From positions 1,076,295 through 1,118,059 of the forward strand of contig CP070630.1 of assembly GCA_020356025.1 (NCBI GenBank): a DNA stretch of 41,765 nt, in the 5' to 3' direction. This DNA is from Dehalococcoidia bacterium. Its GTDB lineage: Bacteria > Chloroflexota > Dehalococcoidia > SM23-28-2. Below are positions 32,481 to 41,119 of this stretch, in pieces. The first letter of the stretch is position 1; every line of letters begins with the position of its first letter. Below the pieces are notes generated by a model. That model had not been told where the DNA came from. It ran no database searches and saw only the letters and a list, made by a program, of their open reading frames with translations. A program made the translations under genes and the position numbers.

Positions 32481-33047
32481 CTACGTCACGCTCAGGAAGT
32501 TCTGCAGCACGTCCTTGCCCACCGCCGTCATGATCGACTCCGGGTGGAACTGCACTCCCTCCACCGCCAGTTGCTTGTGACGTAGGCCCATTATAACTTC
32601 CCGATCGGTCCAGGCCGTGACCTCCAGGCAGTCGGGCAGGCCCTCCCGCTGGACGGCCAACGAATGATAGCGGATGCCCTCAAACGGGTTGGCCAGGCAG
32701 GAGAGCACGCCCTTGCCGTCGTGGTGGATGACGGACATCTTGCCGTGAACGATCTCGCCGGCGCCGCCCACCGTCCCCCCGAAGGCCTCGCCCACGCACT
32801 GGTGGCCCAGGCAAACGCCCAGGGTGGGCAGCTTGCCAGCGAAGTGGCGAACCACTTCGACGCTGATGCCCGCTTCCTTGGGCGTGCACGGCCCCGGCGA
32901 TATGACGATGCGTTCCGGGCGCATCCCCTCGATGTCGGCGATGGTAGCCTTGTCGTTGCGCACCACCTGCACCTCGGCCCCCAGCTCGCACAGGTACTGG
33001 TAGAGGTTGTAGGTAAAGCTATCGTAGTTATCGATGAGGAGAAGCAT
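32481..33047 (-). CDS. trpG: anthranilate synthase component II (glutamine amidotransferase)
   Basis: TrpG supplies ammonia to TrpE. The 188-residue protein has the triad Cys79 in GVCLGHQ and His168/Glu170 in QFHPES, plus LLIDNYDSFTYNL at the start and ISPGPCTP. The same subunit can serve aminodeoxychorismate synthase, but its place four bases after trpE points to tryptophan. It is followed by the amidohydrolase gene. Confidence 0.96.
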   Translation of the reverse strand: MLLLIDNYDSFTYNLYQYLCELGAEVQVVRNDKATIADIEGMRPERIVISPGPCTPKEAGISVEVVRHFAGKLPTLGVCLGHQCVGEAFGGTVGGAGEIVHGKMSVIHHDGKGVLSCLANPFEGIRYHSLAVQREGLPDCLEVTAWTDREVIMGLRHKQLAVEGVQFHPESIMTAVGKDVLQNFLSVT

Positions 33048-33051
33048 GGCC

Positions 33052-34560
33052 CTAGTACCCCAGGCTGCCGCGCGGTACTTCCGCCTCCGCCGCCTCCGCC
33101 TGGTTGATGGCCGCCAGCACCGCCTTGGCCTTGTTCACGGACTCCTCATGCTCACGCTCAGGGACGCTGTCGTAGACGATGCCGCCGCCGGCCTGAACGT
33201 GGGCCACCCCGTCCTTCACCACCAGCGTCCGGATGGTGATGGCGGTATCCAGGTTGCCTGAGAAGCTGAAGTAGCCCACGGCTCCGGCGTAGGGCCCCCG
33301 CCGGTCGGCCTCTAGCTCGGCGATTATCTCCATAGCGCGGATCTTGGGCGCCCCCGAGACGGTTCCGGCGGGGAAGCAGGCCCGCAGGGCATCGTACTGG
33401 CTCATCCCCTGCCGCAGGCGGCCGCTCACGTGGGAGATCAGGTGCATGACGTGGGAGTAGCGCTCCACCTCCATGAGTTGGCTCGCCTGCACCGTCCCCG
33501 GTTGGCTCACCCGACCGATGTCGTTGCGCCCCAGATCGAGGAGCATGATGTGCTCCGCACTCTCCTTCTCATCGCTCCGCAAGTCCTCCTCCAGCGCCCT
33601 ATCCTCCTCCGGATCGCGACCACGCGGCCGCGTGCCAGCGATAGGGTGGGTAGAGACGACGCCGTCCTCCACTCGCACCAGCATCTCCGGAGAGGCGCCA
33701 ACGATGTGGCAGTCGGCCGTCTGGAGATAGTACATGTAGGGCGAGGGGTTTATCGCCCGCAGAGCGCGGTAGATGCTGAGAGGATGGGCACTGGTGGGGC
33801 GAGAGAAGCGCTGGGAGAGCACCACCTGGATGATGTCGCCGGCGATGATGTACTGGCGGCAGCGCTCCACCTTCAGCAGGTACTCCTCCAGACCCATGTT
33901 CGAGCGCACGGCCTGGTCCCCTGGGCTGGGCTCAGTCTCCACAGGGTAGGCCACGGCCGGCAGGGGACGCGCCAGCCGCTCAACCAGGTCGTCGATGCGC
34001 CACACCGCTTGGCGGTAGGCAGCGTCGATGTCGCCGTCCAGGCGGGCGTGGCTGACCACCTTGATGGTGTGCTTCAGGTGGTCGAACACCAGCATCGTGT
34101 CGACGAACATGAAGATTGCCTCCGGCAGGTTCAGTGCCTCGCTCTCCCCTATGGGCACCTGCGGCTCGAAGTGGCGAATCGCGTCGTAGGACAGATAGCC
34201 GACGGCGCCGCCGGTGAAGCGCGGCAGGCCCTCGGCCGGCGCCAGGTGGAAGCGACCCAGTTCCTCCTCGATGGCCCGCAGGGGATCGGAGCCCTGGCGG
34301 AGGTCGGGATACGGTCCCAGGCGAAGCACCCGATAGGGCTCGGTGCCGATGAAGCTGTAGCGGGCCAGGCGCTCGCCTCCCTCCACACTCTCCAGGAGGA
34401 AGGAGTGATCGCCCTGTGCCACCTTCAGGTAGGCCGACACCGGCGTCTCCAGGTCGCCCGTCACCTCGCGATAGATGGGCGCGAGGTTTGCCCGGCCGGC
34501 TAGCTTCTTGACCTCGGCTAGGCTTGGATAGTACATCTCTCTCTGCGATTCTTTAGCCAC
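33052..34560 (-). CDS. trpE: anthranilate synthase component I
   Basis: TrpE turns chorismate into anthranilate. The 502-residue protein has the tryptophan feedback-site motif LLES (55-58), [21 protein letters not shown] and the C-terminal [19 protein letters not shown]. So it should be inhibited by tryptophan as well as controlled by the T-box. I use GTG 34560, although the AGGAGG upstream is 14 bases away; ATG 34536, eight codons in, follows a GA-rich stretch and could be the true start. Confidence 0.95.
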   Translation of the reverse strand: MAKESQREMYYPSLAEVKKLAGRANLAPIYREVTGDLETPVSAYLKVAQGDHSFLLESVEGGERLARYSFIGTEPYRVLRLGPYPDLRQGSDPLRAIEEELGRFHLAPAEGLPRFTGGAVGYLSYDAIRHFEPQVPIGESEALNLPEAIFMFVDTMLVFDHLKHTIKVVSHARLDGDIDAAYRQAVWRIDDLVERLARPLPAVAYPVETEPSPGDQAVRSNMGLEEYLLKVERCRQYIIAGDIIQVVLSQRFSRPTSAHPLSIYRALRAINPSPYMYYLQTADCHIVGASPEMLVRVEDGVVSTHPIAGTRPRGRDPEEDRALEEDLRSDEKESAEHIMLLDLGRNDIGRVSQPGTVQASQLMEVERYSHVMHLISHVSGRLRQGMSQYDALRACFPAGTVSGAPKIRAMEIIAELEADRRGPYAGAVGYFSFSGNLDTAITIRTLVVKDGVAHVQAGGGIVYDSVPEREHEESVNKAKAVLAAINQAEAAEAEVPRGSLGY

Positions 34561-34583
34561 CCCATCAGAACCAGCCTCCTTCC

Positions 34584-35939
34584 CTACAGCTTCGGCACGT
34601 GGGTCATAGCCTCTCGCACCTTCTCAGCCGGATAGGCGTAGTCCTCCAGTTTGCCCGCCAGGAAAGCCTCGTAGGCTGCCAGGTCGAGAAGGCCGTGGCC
34701 ACTGTGGTTGAACAGGATCACCCGCTTCTCGCCGGCCTCGCGGGCGGCCAACGCCTCGTCGATGGCACAGCAGATCGCGTGGGAGGTCTCGGGCGCTGAA
34801 ACGATGCCCTCGGTCTGGGCGAACTGGACAGCGCCAGCGAAAGCCTTGGTCTGGTGAAAGGCCTTAGCCTCCATCACCCCCTCGGCGCAGAGCTGGCTGA
34901 TGATGGGCGCCATGCCGTGATAGCGCAGGCCGCCAGCGTGGATGCCGGGCGGGATGAATGTGTGGCCCAGCGTGTGCATCTTCAACAGGGGCGTCTGCTC
35001 GGCGATATCTCCGAAGTCGTAGGCGTACTCGCCGCGGGTGATGCTTGGACAGGACTCGGGCTCCACAGCGATGAACCGGGTCTTGGTGCGCCCGGCCAGC
35101 TTGTCCCTCATGAACGGCAGAGCCAGCCCAGCGTAGTTGGAGCCACCGCCCACGCAGCCGATGACCACGTCGGGGTACTCGCCGGCCATCTCCATCTGCT
35201 TCACCGCTTCCTGACCTACCACCGTCTGGTGGAGAAGAACGTGGTTGAGAACGCTACCCAGCGAGTACTTGGTGTCGTCGCGGCCGACGGCATCCTCCAC
35301 CGCCTCGCTGATGGCTACGCCCAGGCTCCCCGGCGACTCCGGGTCCTGCGCCAGCACGTTCTTGCCGGCCTGCGTGTCGCTGCTGGGGCTGGGCACCACC
35401 TTGGCGCCCCAGGTCTCCATGAGAATGCGGCGGTAGGGCTTCTGATGGAAGCTCACCTTCACCATGTACACTTTCAGCTCCAGGCCGAAGAAGGCACAGC
35501 CCATAGCCAGAGCGCTACCCCACTGGCCGGCCCCCGTCTCGGTGGTCAGACAGCGCACCCCCTCCTGCTTGTTGAAGTACGCCTGAGCCACCGCTGTATT
35601 AGGCTTGTGGGAGCCGGCAGGACTCACACCCTCCCACTTGTAGTAGATGTGGGCGGGGGTATCGAGAGCCCGCTCCAGCCGATGGGCCCGGTGCAGAGGC
35701 GAGGGCCTCCACAGCCTGTAGACCTCCAGCACCTCCTCCGGGATGTCAACGTAGCCCTCCGTGCTTACCTCCTGCTGGATCAGGGCCATGGGGAAGATGG
35801 GAGCCAGCGCCTCCGGCCCGACCGGCTCGTGAGTAGCCGGGTGTATGGGTGGCGGCGGCGGCCAGGGCAGGTCGGGCAGGATGTTGTACCACTGGCGGGG
35901 AATATCACTCTCGGCCAAAAGAAATTTGGTCTGCATCAT
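34584..35939 (-). CDS. trpB2: TrpB2-type tryptophan synthase beta-like protein
   Basis: The 451-residue PLP enzyme is longer than TrpB1 and has the TrpB2 pattern: an N-terminal extension (1 to about 60) with [35 protein letters not shown] with PLP Lys112, [12 protein letters not shown] and [15 protein letters not shown]. TrpB2 proteins make tryptophan from indole and serine and are thought to act partly without TrpA, perhaps as indole scavengers. It is the first gene after the T-box leader. GGAGG lies one base before the first ATG and four before the second (35936), so the second may be used. Confidence 0.95.
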   Translation of the reverse strand: MMQTKFLLAESDIPRQWYNILPDLPWPPPPPIHPATHEPVGPEALAPIFPMALIQQEVSTEGYVDIPEEVLEVYRLWRPSPLHRAHRLERALDTPAHIYYKWEGVSPAGSHKPNTAVAQAYFNKQEGVRCLTTETGAGQWGSALAMGCAFFGLELKVYMVKVSFHQKPYRRILMETWGAKVVPSPSSDTQAGKNVLAQDPESPGSLGVAISEAVEDAVGRDDTKYSLGSVLNHVLLHQTVVGQEAVKQMEMAGEYPDVVIGCVGGGSNYAGLALPFMRDKLAGRTKTRFIAVEPESCPSITRGEYAYDFGDIAEQTPLLKMHTLGHTFIPPGIHAGGLRYHGMAPIISQLCAEGVMEAKAFHQTKAFAGAVQFAQTEGIVSAPETSHAICCAIDEALAAREAGEKRVILFNHSGHGLLDLAAYEAFLAGKLEDYAYPAEKVREAMTHVPKL

Positions 35940-35973
35940 ACCTCCTTTGCCTCAGGCTCCAGCTAGCAACTAA

Positions 35974-36001
35974 GAAACCCCTCGCCCAAAGGGACGAGGG
36001 G
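35974..36001 (-). terminator. regulated terminator of the T-box leader
   Basis: On the minus strand CCCCTCG (36001-35995) and CGAGGGG (35984-35978) pair, with CCC/GGG extending the stem towards a short TTT loop, followed by TTTCTT. It competes with the T-box antiterminator. It ends 38 bases before the trpB2 start. Confidence 0.92.
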
Positions 36002-36276
36002 CCTTCCTCTCGCGGTGCCACCCTTCTTTCCGCCACAGGCGGAATCTCGTTGCAGGTACGGCCCATCGTTCGGTGCACAATGAGCGATACCCCGGGCTCT
36101 GATAACGCTGCCCCTGCGGCCAAGCCTACTGACCCCAACCAGTCGGGGCGTTCGGTTGACAGCTCCCAGGCCCATTCGGCCGCTGCGCTGACGCCAGGCT
36201 CTCACCTTGCCCTGGCTCTCTGAGCCCCGCTTCGCGACCTACTAGTCCTGTTCGCAGCCGCTGCGATATGAAGTTA
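35974..36276 (-). promoter_or_regulatory. tRNA-Trp T-box riboswitch leader of the trp operon
   Basis: This leader fills the only long gene-free stretch (35940-36353). On the minus strand the T-box AAGGGTGGCACCGCG is at 36025-36011, with the UGGC bulge (36020-36017) that pairs with the tRNA end; its C fits the discriminator G73 of tRNA-Trp. Upstream are a stem III hairpin CCGCC-TGT-GGCGG (about 36042-36030), stem I motifs AGAGAGCC and GGTGAGAGCC (about 36220-36190), and GAA-TGG-GCC, whose UGG (36174-36172) is the likely Trp specifier codon. AAGGG of the T-box can pair with CCCTT downstream to form the antiterminator. Uncharged tRNA-Trp should therefore prevent termination. Confidence 0.93.
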
Positions 36277-36329
36277 GCCAGAACGATAGCACTTCGCCTG
36301 GGCTCTGTCAAGCGCTGTTCGCGACCGCT
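36248..36329 (-). repeat. 15-base direct repeats flanking the trp promoter
   Basis: On the minus strand AGCGGTCGCGAACAG (36329-36315) lies upstream of the -35 and AGCGGCTGCGAACAG (36262-36248) lies just after the predicted transcription start. They match at 13 of 15 bases, 67 bases apart. The downstream copy may only be part of stem I of the T-box. Confidence 0.5.
36283..36311 (-). promoter_or_regulatory. promoter of the T-box/trp operon
   Basis: On the minus strand a consensus TTGACA (36311-36306), a 17-base spacer and TATCGT (36288-36283). Transcription should start near 36276, about 337 bases before trpB2. Confidence 0.75.
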
Positions 36330-36353
36330 CCAACAGCAGGCGTCGGCAGCCCG

Positions 36354-36983
36354 TCAGGGTATCTCTACTGGCTCCCTCTCGGGCCGCTCCTTCTCAGCGG
36401 CGATGATGCGCTCCACCTCCAGCACCGCCTCCTCCAGCTTGCCCTCCGCGTTCACCACCACGTGGTCGAAGTGGCTGGCAGCGTCCATCTCTCGGCGGGC
36501 CGTGGCCAGCCGCAGGCGAAGCTGCTCCTCCGAGTCGGCCCCGCGCCGGCGCAGTCGCTCCTCCAGCTCGGCGATGGACGCAGGCGCCAGGAAGATGGTG
36601 ACTGCCTGGGGCACTGCCCCTTTGATGGTGGCCACCCCCTGGATGTCCGTGCGCATGACCACGTCCTGGCCGCGGGCCAGAGCCTCCCGTACCTGGCTCT
36701 TTGGGACGCCGTAGTGTTCATCGTAGACGATGGCGTTCTCCATCAGCCCACCCGCCGCCAGCATCCCTTCGAAGCGCTGGCGCGTCAGGAAGTGATAATC
36801 GCGGCCGTCCACCTCGCCGGGCCGCGGCGGGCGGGTGGTGGCGGTGACCGCGAAGTGATACTCCCCCCCTCTGGCCTTCAGACGAGCCAGGACGGAATCC
36901 TTCCCCACTCCAGAGGGGCCCGAGAACACCAGCAGCAGGGGATGGCGCGAGGATCCTCCGGCGCCAGTCCTGCCTCGCGGCAC
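36354..36983 (-). CDS. gmk: guanylate kinase
   Basis: Gmk phosphorylates GMP to GDP. I place the start at GTG 36983: AGGAG lies seven bases before it and the resulting 209 residues is the usual size. A frame open to 37139 would overlap remA entirely. The P-loop is GPSGVGKD (22-29), followed by TTRPPRPGEVDGRDYHFL (the GMP-binding loop) and DIQGV. It follows remA by ten bases, the order seen in many Firmicutes, but no rpoZ follows; the trp promoter and leader come next. Confidence 0.94.
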   Translation of the reverse strand: MPRGRTGAGGSSRHPLLLVFSGPSGVGKDSVLARLKARGGEYHFAVTATTRPPRPGEVDGRDYHFLTRQRFEGMLAAGGLMENAIVYDEHYGVPKSQVREALARGQDVVMRTDIQGVATIKGAVPQAVTIFLAPASIAELEERLRRRGADSEEQLRLRLATARREMDAASHFDHVVVNAEGKLEEAVLEVERIIAAEKERPEREPVEIP

Positions 36984-36993
36984 GCGAGGTCTC

Positions 36994-37281
36994 CTAGCCT
37001 TCCCCCTCCTGGCCGGCCCTGGCATAGACACCTTCCTGAGCGCCGGCCGCCACCCGCCCGCTGATCGTCTCGGGAGTGATGGCGGCCAGAATGATCTGGC
37101 CATTGTCCATAAAGATGGCCGCCTTGGTGCGGCGCCCACTGGTTATGTCGACGACCGTCCCCTTCTTCTTGCCCTCGCGAACCAGTCGTTGGATGGGTGC
37201 CGACCCCGCGGATACAATGGCGACCACCCGATTGAGGGCTATGAAGTTCCTGAAGCCTACGGCCAACAGCTCTGTCGTCAT
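36994..37281 (-). CDS. remA: RemA/DUF370 family regulatory protein
   Basis: This 95-residue protein matches RemA: MTTELLAVGFRNFIALNRVVAIVSAGSAPIQRLVREGKKKG, then DITSGRRTKAAIFMDNGQIILAAITPETI. In B. subtilis RemA forms DNA-wrapping rings and activates matrix and osmoprotection genes. GGGAG lies six bases before the ATG. The last 15 residues are a Glu/Gly/Ala-rich tail beyond the common core. It sits between aroA and gmk. Confidence 0.92.
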   Translation of the reverse strand: MTTELLAVGFRNFIALNRVVAIVSAGSAPIQRLVREGKKKGTVVDITSGRRTKAAIFMDNGQIILAAITPETISGRVAAGAQEGVYARAGQEGEG

Positions 37282-37338
37282 GATTCGCTCCCTTCCCCCT
37301 CCCCGATGCTTGACATTGCTCTCTACCTACTAACGCTC

Positions 37339-38634
37339 CTAATAGGAGGAAAGCTCCTCCAAATGTGACCAAAAACCAGGATACGAGACAGATGACGCCT
37401 CCGCACCTCGCACCACTGTCTCTCCCTGCGCCAGCAGCCCAGCCACAGCCAGCGTCATGGCCAGGCGATGGTCGCCGTGGCTACCGCACGCCCCGCCTTT
37501 CAGGCAGCCCACGCCCTGGATGACCATGCCGTCCGGCTGCTCCTGAATGCTGGCCCCCAACCGCCGTAGCTCGAGGACGGTGGTGCGAATGCGGTCCGAT
37601 TCCTTCAGTCGCAGCTCGCCAGCCTCGCGCATAACCGTTTCGCCGTCAGCCAGGCAGGCGGCCACCGCCAGCACCGGGATCTCGTCGATCAGGCGCGGGA
37701 TGAGAGAGCCCTCGACGACCGTTCCCCGCAACGACGAGGAGCGAACGACGATGTCGGCCACCGGCTCGCAACCCCACATGCGCTCCTCTTCCAGTATGAT
37801 GCTGGCCCCCATGCCGACCAGAGCGTCGATGATGCCACTGCGACTGGGGTTTACGCCCACGCCGACGAGCCTGATCTCGGCATCGGGATGGACCGCAGCC
37901 GCCACCATCCAGAAGGCAGCCGCGCTGATGTCGCCCGGCACCCGCAGGCTGAGGGGCGTCAACTCCCGCTGCGGGGGCAATATCCGCAGGCCACCGCCAT
38001 CCTCGCTCAGGACTTCGACCTCCATGGCCCGTAGCATCCGCTCAGTGTGATCGCGCGAGGCCGCTGGCTCCTCTAAGGCCGTCTCGCCCTCCCCGTAGAG
38101 CGCGGCCAAGCTGAGAGCCGATTTCACCTGGGCGCTGGCCACCGGCAGGCGATAGCGGATGCCCCGGAGAGAGCCGCCCTCGATGGCCAGGGGAGGTCGA
38201 GCGCCCCCTGCCCGTCCCTGGATGCGCGCCCCCATCGCCCGCAGCGGCTCCACCACTCGCTCCATCGGCCGCGAGCGCAGGGAAGCATCGCCGGTCAGCA
38301 CCGAGAAGAACGGTTGGCCGGCCAGAAGACCGGCCAGCAGACGCATGGTGGTGCCGGAGTTGGCGGCATTCAGCACGTCGGCGCTCTCCCTCAGGCCGAA
38401 CCTGCCGCCGCCTTGAATGCGCAGGGTTCCCTGGCTATCCCAGTCCCACTTCACACCCAGGGCCCTCAGGCAGCGCAGCGTGGCCAGGCAGTCGGCACCG
38501 CCCTGGAAGTTCTCCACCGCCGCCTCGCCCTGAGCGATAGCGTTGAGAATGGCCGCCCGGTGTGAGATCGACTTGTCGCCCGGCGCCTCGATGCTTCCCC
38601 GAAGCCTGCGTGGCGAGTGGATCGTCTTCCTCAT
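37339..38634 (-). CDS. aroA: 5-enolpyruvylshikimate-3-phosphate synthase
   Basis: AroA makes EPSP, the sixth shikimate step and the glyphosate target. The 431-residue protein has APGDKSISHR (17-26, catalytic Lys), NAANSGTTMRLL, ASRDHTERML, LIDEIPVLAV and GDHRLAM near the end. The length is standard. It follows tyrA by two bases, so prephenate dehydrogenase and EPSP synthase are co-transcribed. Confidence 0.96.
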   Translation of the reverse strand: MRKTIHSPRRLRGSIEAPGDKSISHRAAILNAIAQGEAAVENFQGGADCLATLRCLRALGVKWDWDSQGTLRIQGGGRFGLRESADVLNAANSGTTMRLLAGLLAGQPFFSVLTGDASLRSRPMERVVEPLRAMGARIQGRAGGARPPLAIEGGSLRGIRYRLPVASAQVKSALSLAALYGEGETALEEPAASRDHTERMLRAMEVEVLSEDGGGLRILPPQRELTPLSLRVPGDISAAAFWMVAAAVHPDAEIRLVGVGVNPSRSGIIDALVGMGASIILEEERMWGCEPVADIVVRSSSLRGTVVEGSLIPRLIDEIPVLAVAACLADGETVMREAGELRLKESDRIRTTVLELRRLGASIQEQPDGMVIQGVGCLKGGACGSHGDHRLAMTLAVAGLLAQGETVVRGAEASSVSYPGFWSHLEELSSY

Positions 38635-38636
38635 GG

Positions 38637-39677
38637 CTAGTCGCGACCTTCCGCGCCTCGGCGGCGACCTCTTTCCTGCTTCTCCTCCAGCAGCTTGCCT
38701 ATGTCCTTCACCCGCCGCACCAAGCGCTGGCCCACCAGCAACGCGGCCAGTTGCTCGCCGCTGGTAGGCAGCTCCTCCGCCGCCACCGGCTCGCGGACGG
38801 GCGGCCCAGCAGTGACGTAGGCGTCGCGATCCAAATGGGCCCTGGCGAAGGTCTTGAACAGCTCCTCTTCCTGCCCCTCTTGCAGCAACTCTCGATAGCG
38901 TCCCAGTTCTTCCACCATGCGATCCAGCCAGTGAAGAACACCCTCCCGATTGGTCAGGCAGATGTCGTGGCTGAGCTCGGCATCGGTGGAGGCCAGGCGC
39001 GTAGCACCGAGGAAGCCACTGCCGGCCAGGGACGATAGCTCCGGCCAGGCGGGGCTTCCGCGCGCCAGTGTGAACAAGGCGCTGGACAGGACAAGGGGGA
39101 GATGGCTCACCGCCGCCACATAGCGGTCGTGCTCATCGGCGTCGATAAAGAAGGGCCGAGCGCCAACAAGCTGGACGATGCCGGTGACCACCCGCATCGC
39201 CCCCTCGCTGGCTTCGGGCGCAGGGATGACGCAGTAGGGCTTGCCAGCGAACAGCTTGGCCTCGGCATTCTGGACGCCGGATGTCTCCTTGCCGGCCATG
39301 GGGTGCCCTCCCACGAAGCTGACCGTGGCGGGCAGAAGCTGGCTGGCCCACTCCATGACGATGGCTTTGGTGCTGGCGGTGTCGGTGACGACGCAGTTCT
39401 CTCGCAGTTCGCCCGCTATCTCCTCCATCACGCCGCGGGTGGCCATGATGGGCGTTGCGATGATAACCAGCCTGGCGCCGCGCACCGCCTTCTGCAGGCT
39501 GCGCTCCGACTTGTCGACGGCCCGCAGCCGCCGGGCCTCGCCAGCAGCCAGCGTATCCTTGTCGTAGCCCACGATCTCGATGTCCGTGAGCTTGGCCTCC
39601 TTCAGCGCCAGTCCCAAGGAGCCACCGATGAGGCCCAGACCGATGATGGTTATGCGTTCCACAGTGATCTGTCCCAA
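38637..39677 (-). CDS. tyrA: prephenate dehydrogenase
   Basis: TyrA oxidatively decarboxylates prephenate (or arogenate) towards tyrosine. The 346-residue protein has the NAD-binding IIGLGLIGGSLG (11-22), DTASTK, GGHPMAGKETSG with the catalytic His, and HDRYVAAVSHLPL. No ACT domain follows; instead there is a charged C-terminal helix about 60 residues long. The frame starts at TTG 39677, six bases after the HD gene; GTG 39662 (five codons in) begins closer to the Rossmann strand and is an equal candidate. Confidence 0.94.
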   Translation of the reverse strand: MGQITVERITIIGLGLIGGSLGLALKEAKLTDIEIVGYDKDTLAAGEARRLRAVDKSERSLQKAVRGARLVIIATPIMATRGVMEEIAGELRENCVVTDTASTKAIVMEWASQLLPATVSFVGGHPMAGKETSGVQNAEAKLFAGKPYCVIPAPEASEGAMRVVTGIVQLVGARPFFIDADEHDRYVAAVSHLPLVLSSALFTLARGSPAWPELSSLAGSGFLGATRLASTDAELSHDICLTNREGVLHWLDRMVEELGRYRELLQEGQEEELFKTFARAHLDRDAYVTAGPPVREPVAAEELPTSGEQLAALLVGQRLVRRVKDIGKLLEEKQERGRRRGAEGRD

Positions 39678-39683
39678 GAGTGA

Positions 39684-40202
39684 CTAGCAGGAATTGTCGA
39701 CCTCCCTCAGAAGGGCCAGCCGGCCGTCGCTGGCGTCGGCCCTCTCGTGGTGGCGAATAAGCTCGACCACTGTCGCTGGCGTACCGGCAGCCTCCGCCAG
39801 GGCAGCACCGCGGACGGCATGATCCCGTAAGGAGGCCATGGCCCGCCGCCAACCCCGATCCTCGCGCTCGGGCAGGCGAGCCAGCAGGCGCGGCCATATC
39901 GCCTTCAGAAGGACGTAGGCTGCCCGATGCCACAAGCGGATGGGCCCCTTGCCCACATCGTGCAGAAGAGCGGCCAGCAGCACCTCCTCATCTTGGCAGC
40001 CTCGTCCCTCGAGAGCATAGAAGACGTCCAGGCAGTGCCGCTGATCTCGGGCCGTCATGGCGTAGAACAGCCTCTGCTGCTCCTGCCCGAGATGGGCACC
40101 GACAATCTGCCGCTCTTGCGGCCTCAGGCCAGCCCCTAGAGAGCTGAATAGCTGGCGCATCCGGTAGGCTGCGCTATTGGCCAAAGACATTGGGATCACC
40201 AA
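39684..40202 (-). CDS. HD-domain protein
   Basis: The 172-residue protein has the metal-dependent phosphohydrolase HD motif HDVGKG (about 87-92), an earlier His in ARDQRHCLDVFYAL and later His residues in RDHAVRGA and ELIRHHE. Such single HD domains hydrolyse nucleotides or cyclic dinucleotides; which one is unknown. The start is GTG 40202 or ATG 40190, both inside the last 30 bases of the site-2 protease gene, implying coupling. Confidence 0.82.
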   Translation of the reverse strand: MVIPMSLANSAAYRMRQLFSSLGAGLRPQERQIVGAHLGQEQQRLFYAMTARDQRHCLDVFYALEGRGCQDEEVLLAALLHDVGKGPIRLWHRAAYVLLKAIWPRLLARLPEREDRGWRRAMASLRDHAVRGAALAEAAGTPATVVELIRHHERADASDGRLALLREVDNSC

Positions 40203-40935
40203 CGCCCGTCAACAAGCTGGCCACCCCGTTCACCGCCGGCCGCAGCAGGTCGAAGAAGGGGTTCAGGGCGCCGCCCGTGAGGATGGGTATGCCAAAGATG
40301 AACAGCAGGAGAATGCCAGGGCCCCAGGCCCGCAGCCGCTCCATCTCCAGCGACAGATCGCGCGGTAGGATGCCAACAGCCACGGAGTAGCCGTCCAGGG
40401 GCCACAGAGGCGTGAGGTTGAATAGCGCCAGGATAATGCCGAATATGATGATCGATCCCAGGTATAGCCCAAGATAGTCCGACACGCCCCAGGTGGCTAC
40501 CACCTGCTTGACGTAGTCCGACGACCTGTTGATGGCAAAGAAGGGCGTGTGCCAGTCAACCACGCCCATCTTAATGGGCACGCCGGCGACACCCGCAATG
40601 ACCAGATTGGAAATGGGGCCCGCGGCCGCCGTTGTCGCCATGCCCGTCTTGGGATTGCTGCTCCTCATGAGATTCGGATTCACGGGCACCGGCTTGCCCC
40701 AACCGAATCCGGCCATGAACAAAAGAATAGTGCCCAGTGGGTCCAGATGGGCGAATGGATTAAGGGTCAGGCGTCCCCGGTAGCGGGGGGTCGGATCGCC
40801 CAGGCTGTCGGCGGCAAAGGCGTGGCTGAACTCGTGAAACGAAATGCCCACCAGCAAGGCGGTTACCACCGCCCCAAAGAAAACAAAAAAGGCCGTTTGG
40901 CTGCCCTGTAGAAGGTCTAGATAGGCAAAAATCAA
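40174..40935 (-). CDS. site-2 protease family membrane metalloprotease (M50)
   Basis: The 253-residue membrane protein has the zinc motif HEFSH (34-38) within a membrane helix and the third ligand Asp181 in NLTPLWPLDG. GPISNLVIAG (106-115) is the other conserved helix motif. There is no PDZ or CBS domain, so it is the short form common in Gram-positive and Chloroflexota genomes. The start is TTG 40935 after GGGGAG. It overlaps the HD gene by 29 bases. It may cleave membrane-bound regulators; no candidate substrate is nearby. Confidence 0.9.
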   Translation of the reverse strand: MIFAYLDLLQGSQTAFFVFFGAVVTALLVGISFHEFSHAFAADSLGDPTPRYRGRLTLNPFAHLDPLGTILLFMAGFGWGKPVPVNPNLMRSSNPKTGMATTAAAGPISNLVIAGVAGVPIKMGVVDWHTPFFAINRSSDYVKQVVATWGVSDYLGLYLGSIIIFGIILALFNLTPLWPLDGYSVAVGILPRDLSLEMERLRAWGPGILLLFIFGIPILTGGALNPFFDLLRPAVNGVASLLTGVGDPNVFGQ

Positions 40936-41058
40936 CGCTTAGCTCTCCCCACCACAAGATCATGATAGCATAGCGCTGATTGGCGGCGAAAGGCGCTCCT
41001 TGGCGCCCCTTATCGCCTTCGGCTGGCGAACCCGATGGCGTTACACAACCAAGTTTTG

Positions 41059-41064
41059 TATACT
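41059..41064 (+). promoter_or_regulatory. possible -10 box for the LivG gene
   Basis: TATACT at 41059-41064 lies 55 bases before the ATG at 41120. No convincing -35 is present at the usual distance. The gap 40936-41119 is otherwise empty on both strands, apart from the promoter area of the divergent protease. Confidence 0.35.
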
Positions 41065-41119
41065 GTGGCTGGCAAGCGATTGCACTCGCAACCATGCTAA
41101 CCTAGTCGGGAGCATCAAG

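Noticed and set aside
34854-35966. 370-codon plus-strand frame
   Set aside because: Antisense of trpB2; composition is that of a shadow frame.
36994-37281. First thought to be rpoZ because it precedes gmk
   Set aside because: The sequence is RemA/DUF370, not RNA polymerase omega.
37330-37355. CTCCTAATAGGAG palindrome as a terminator
   Set aside because: The loop would be one base and no T-run follows.
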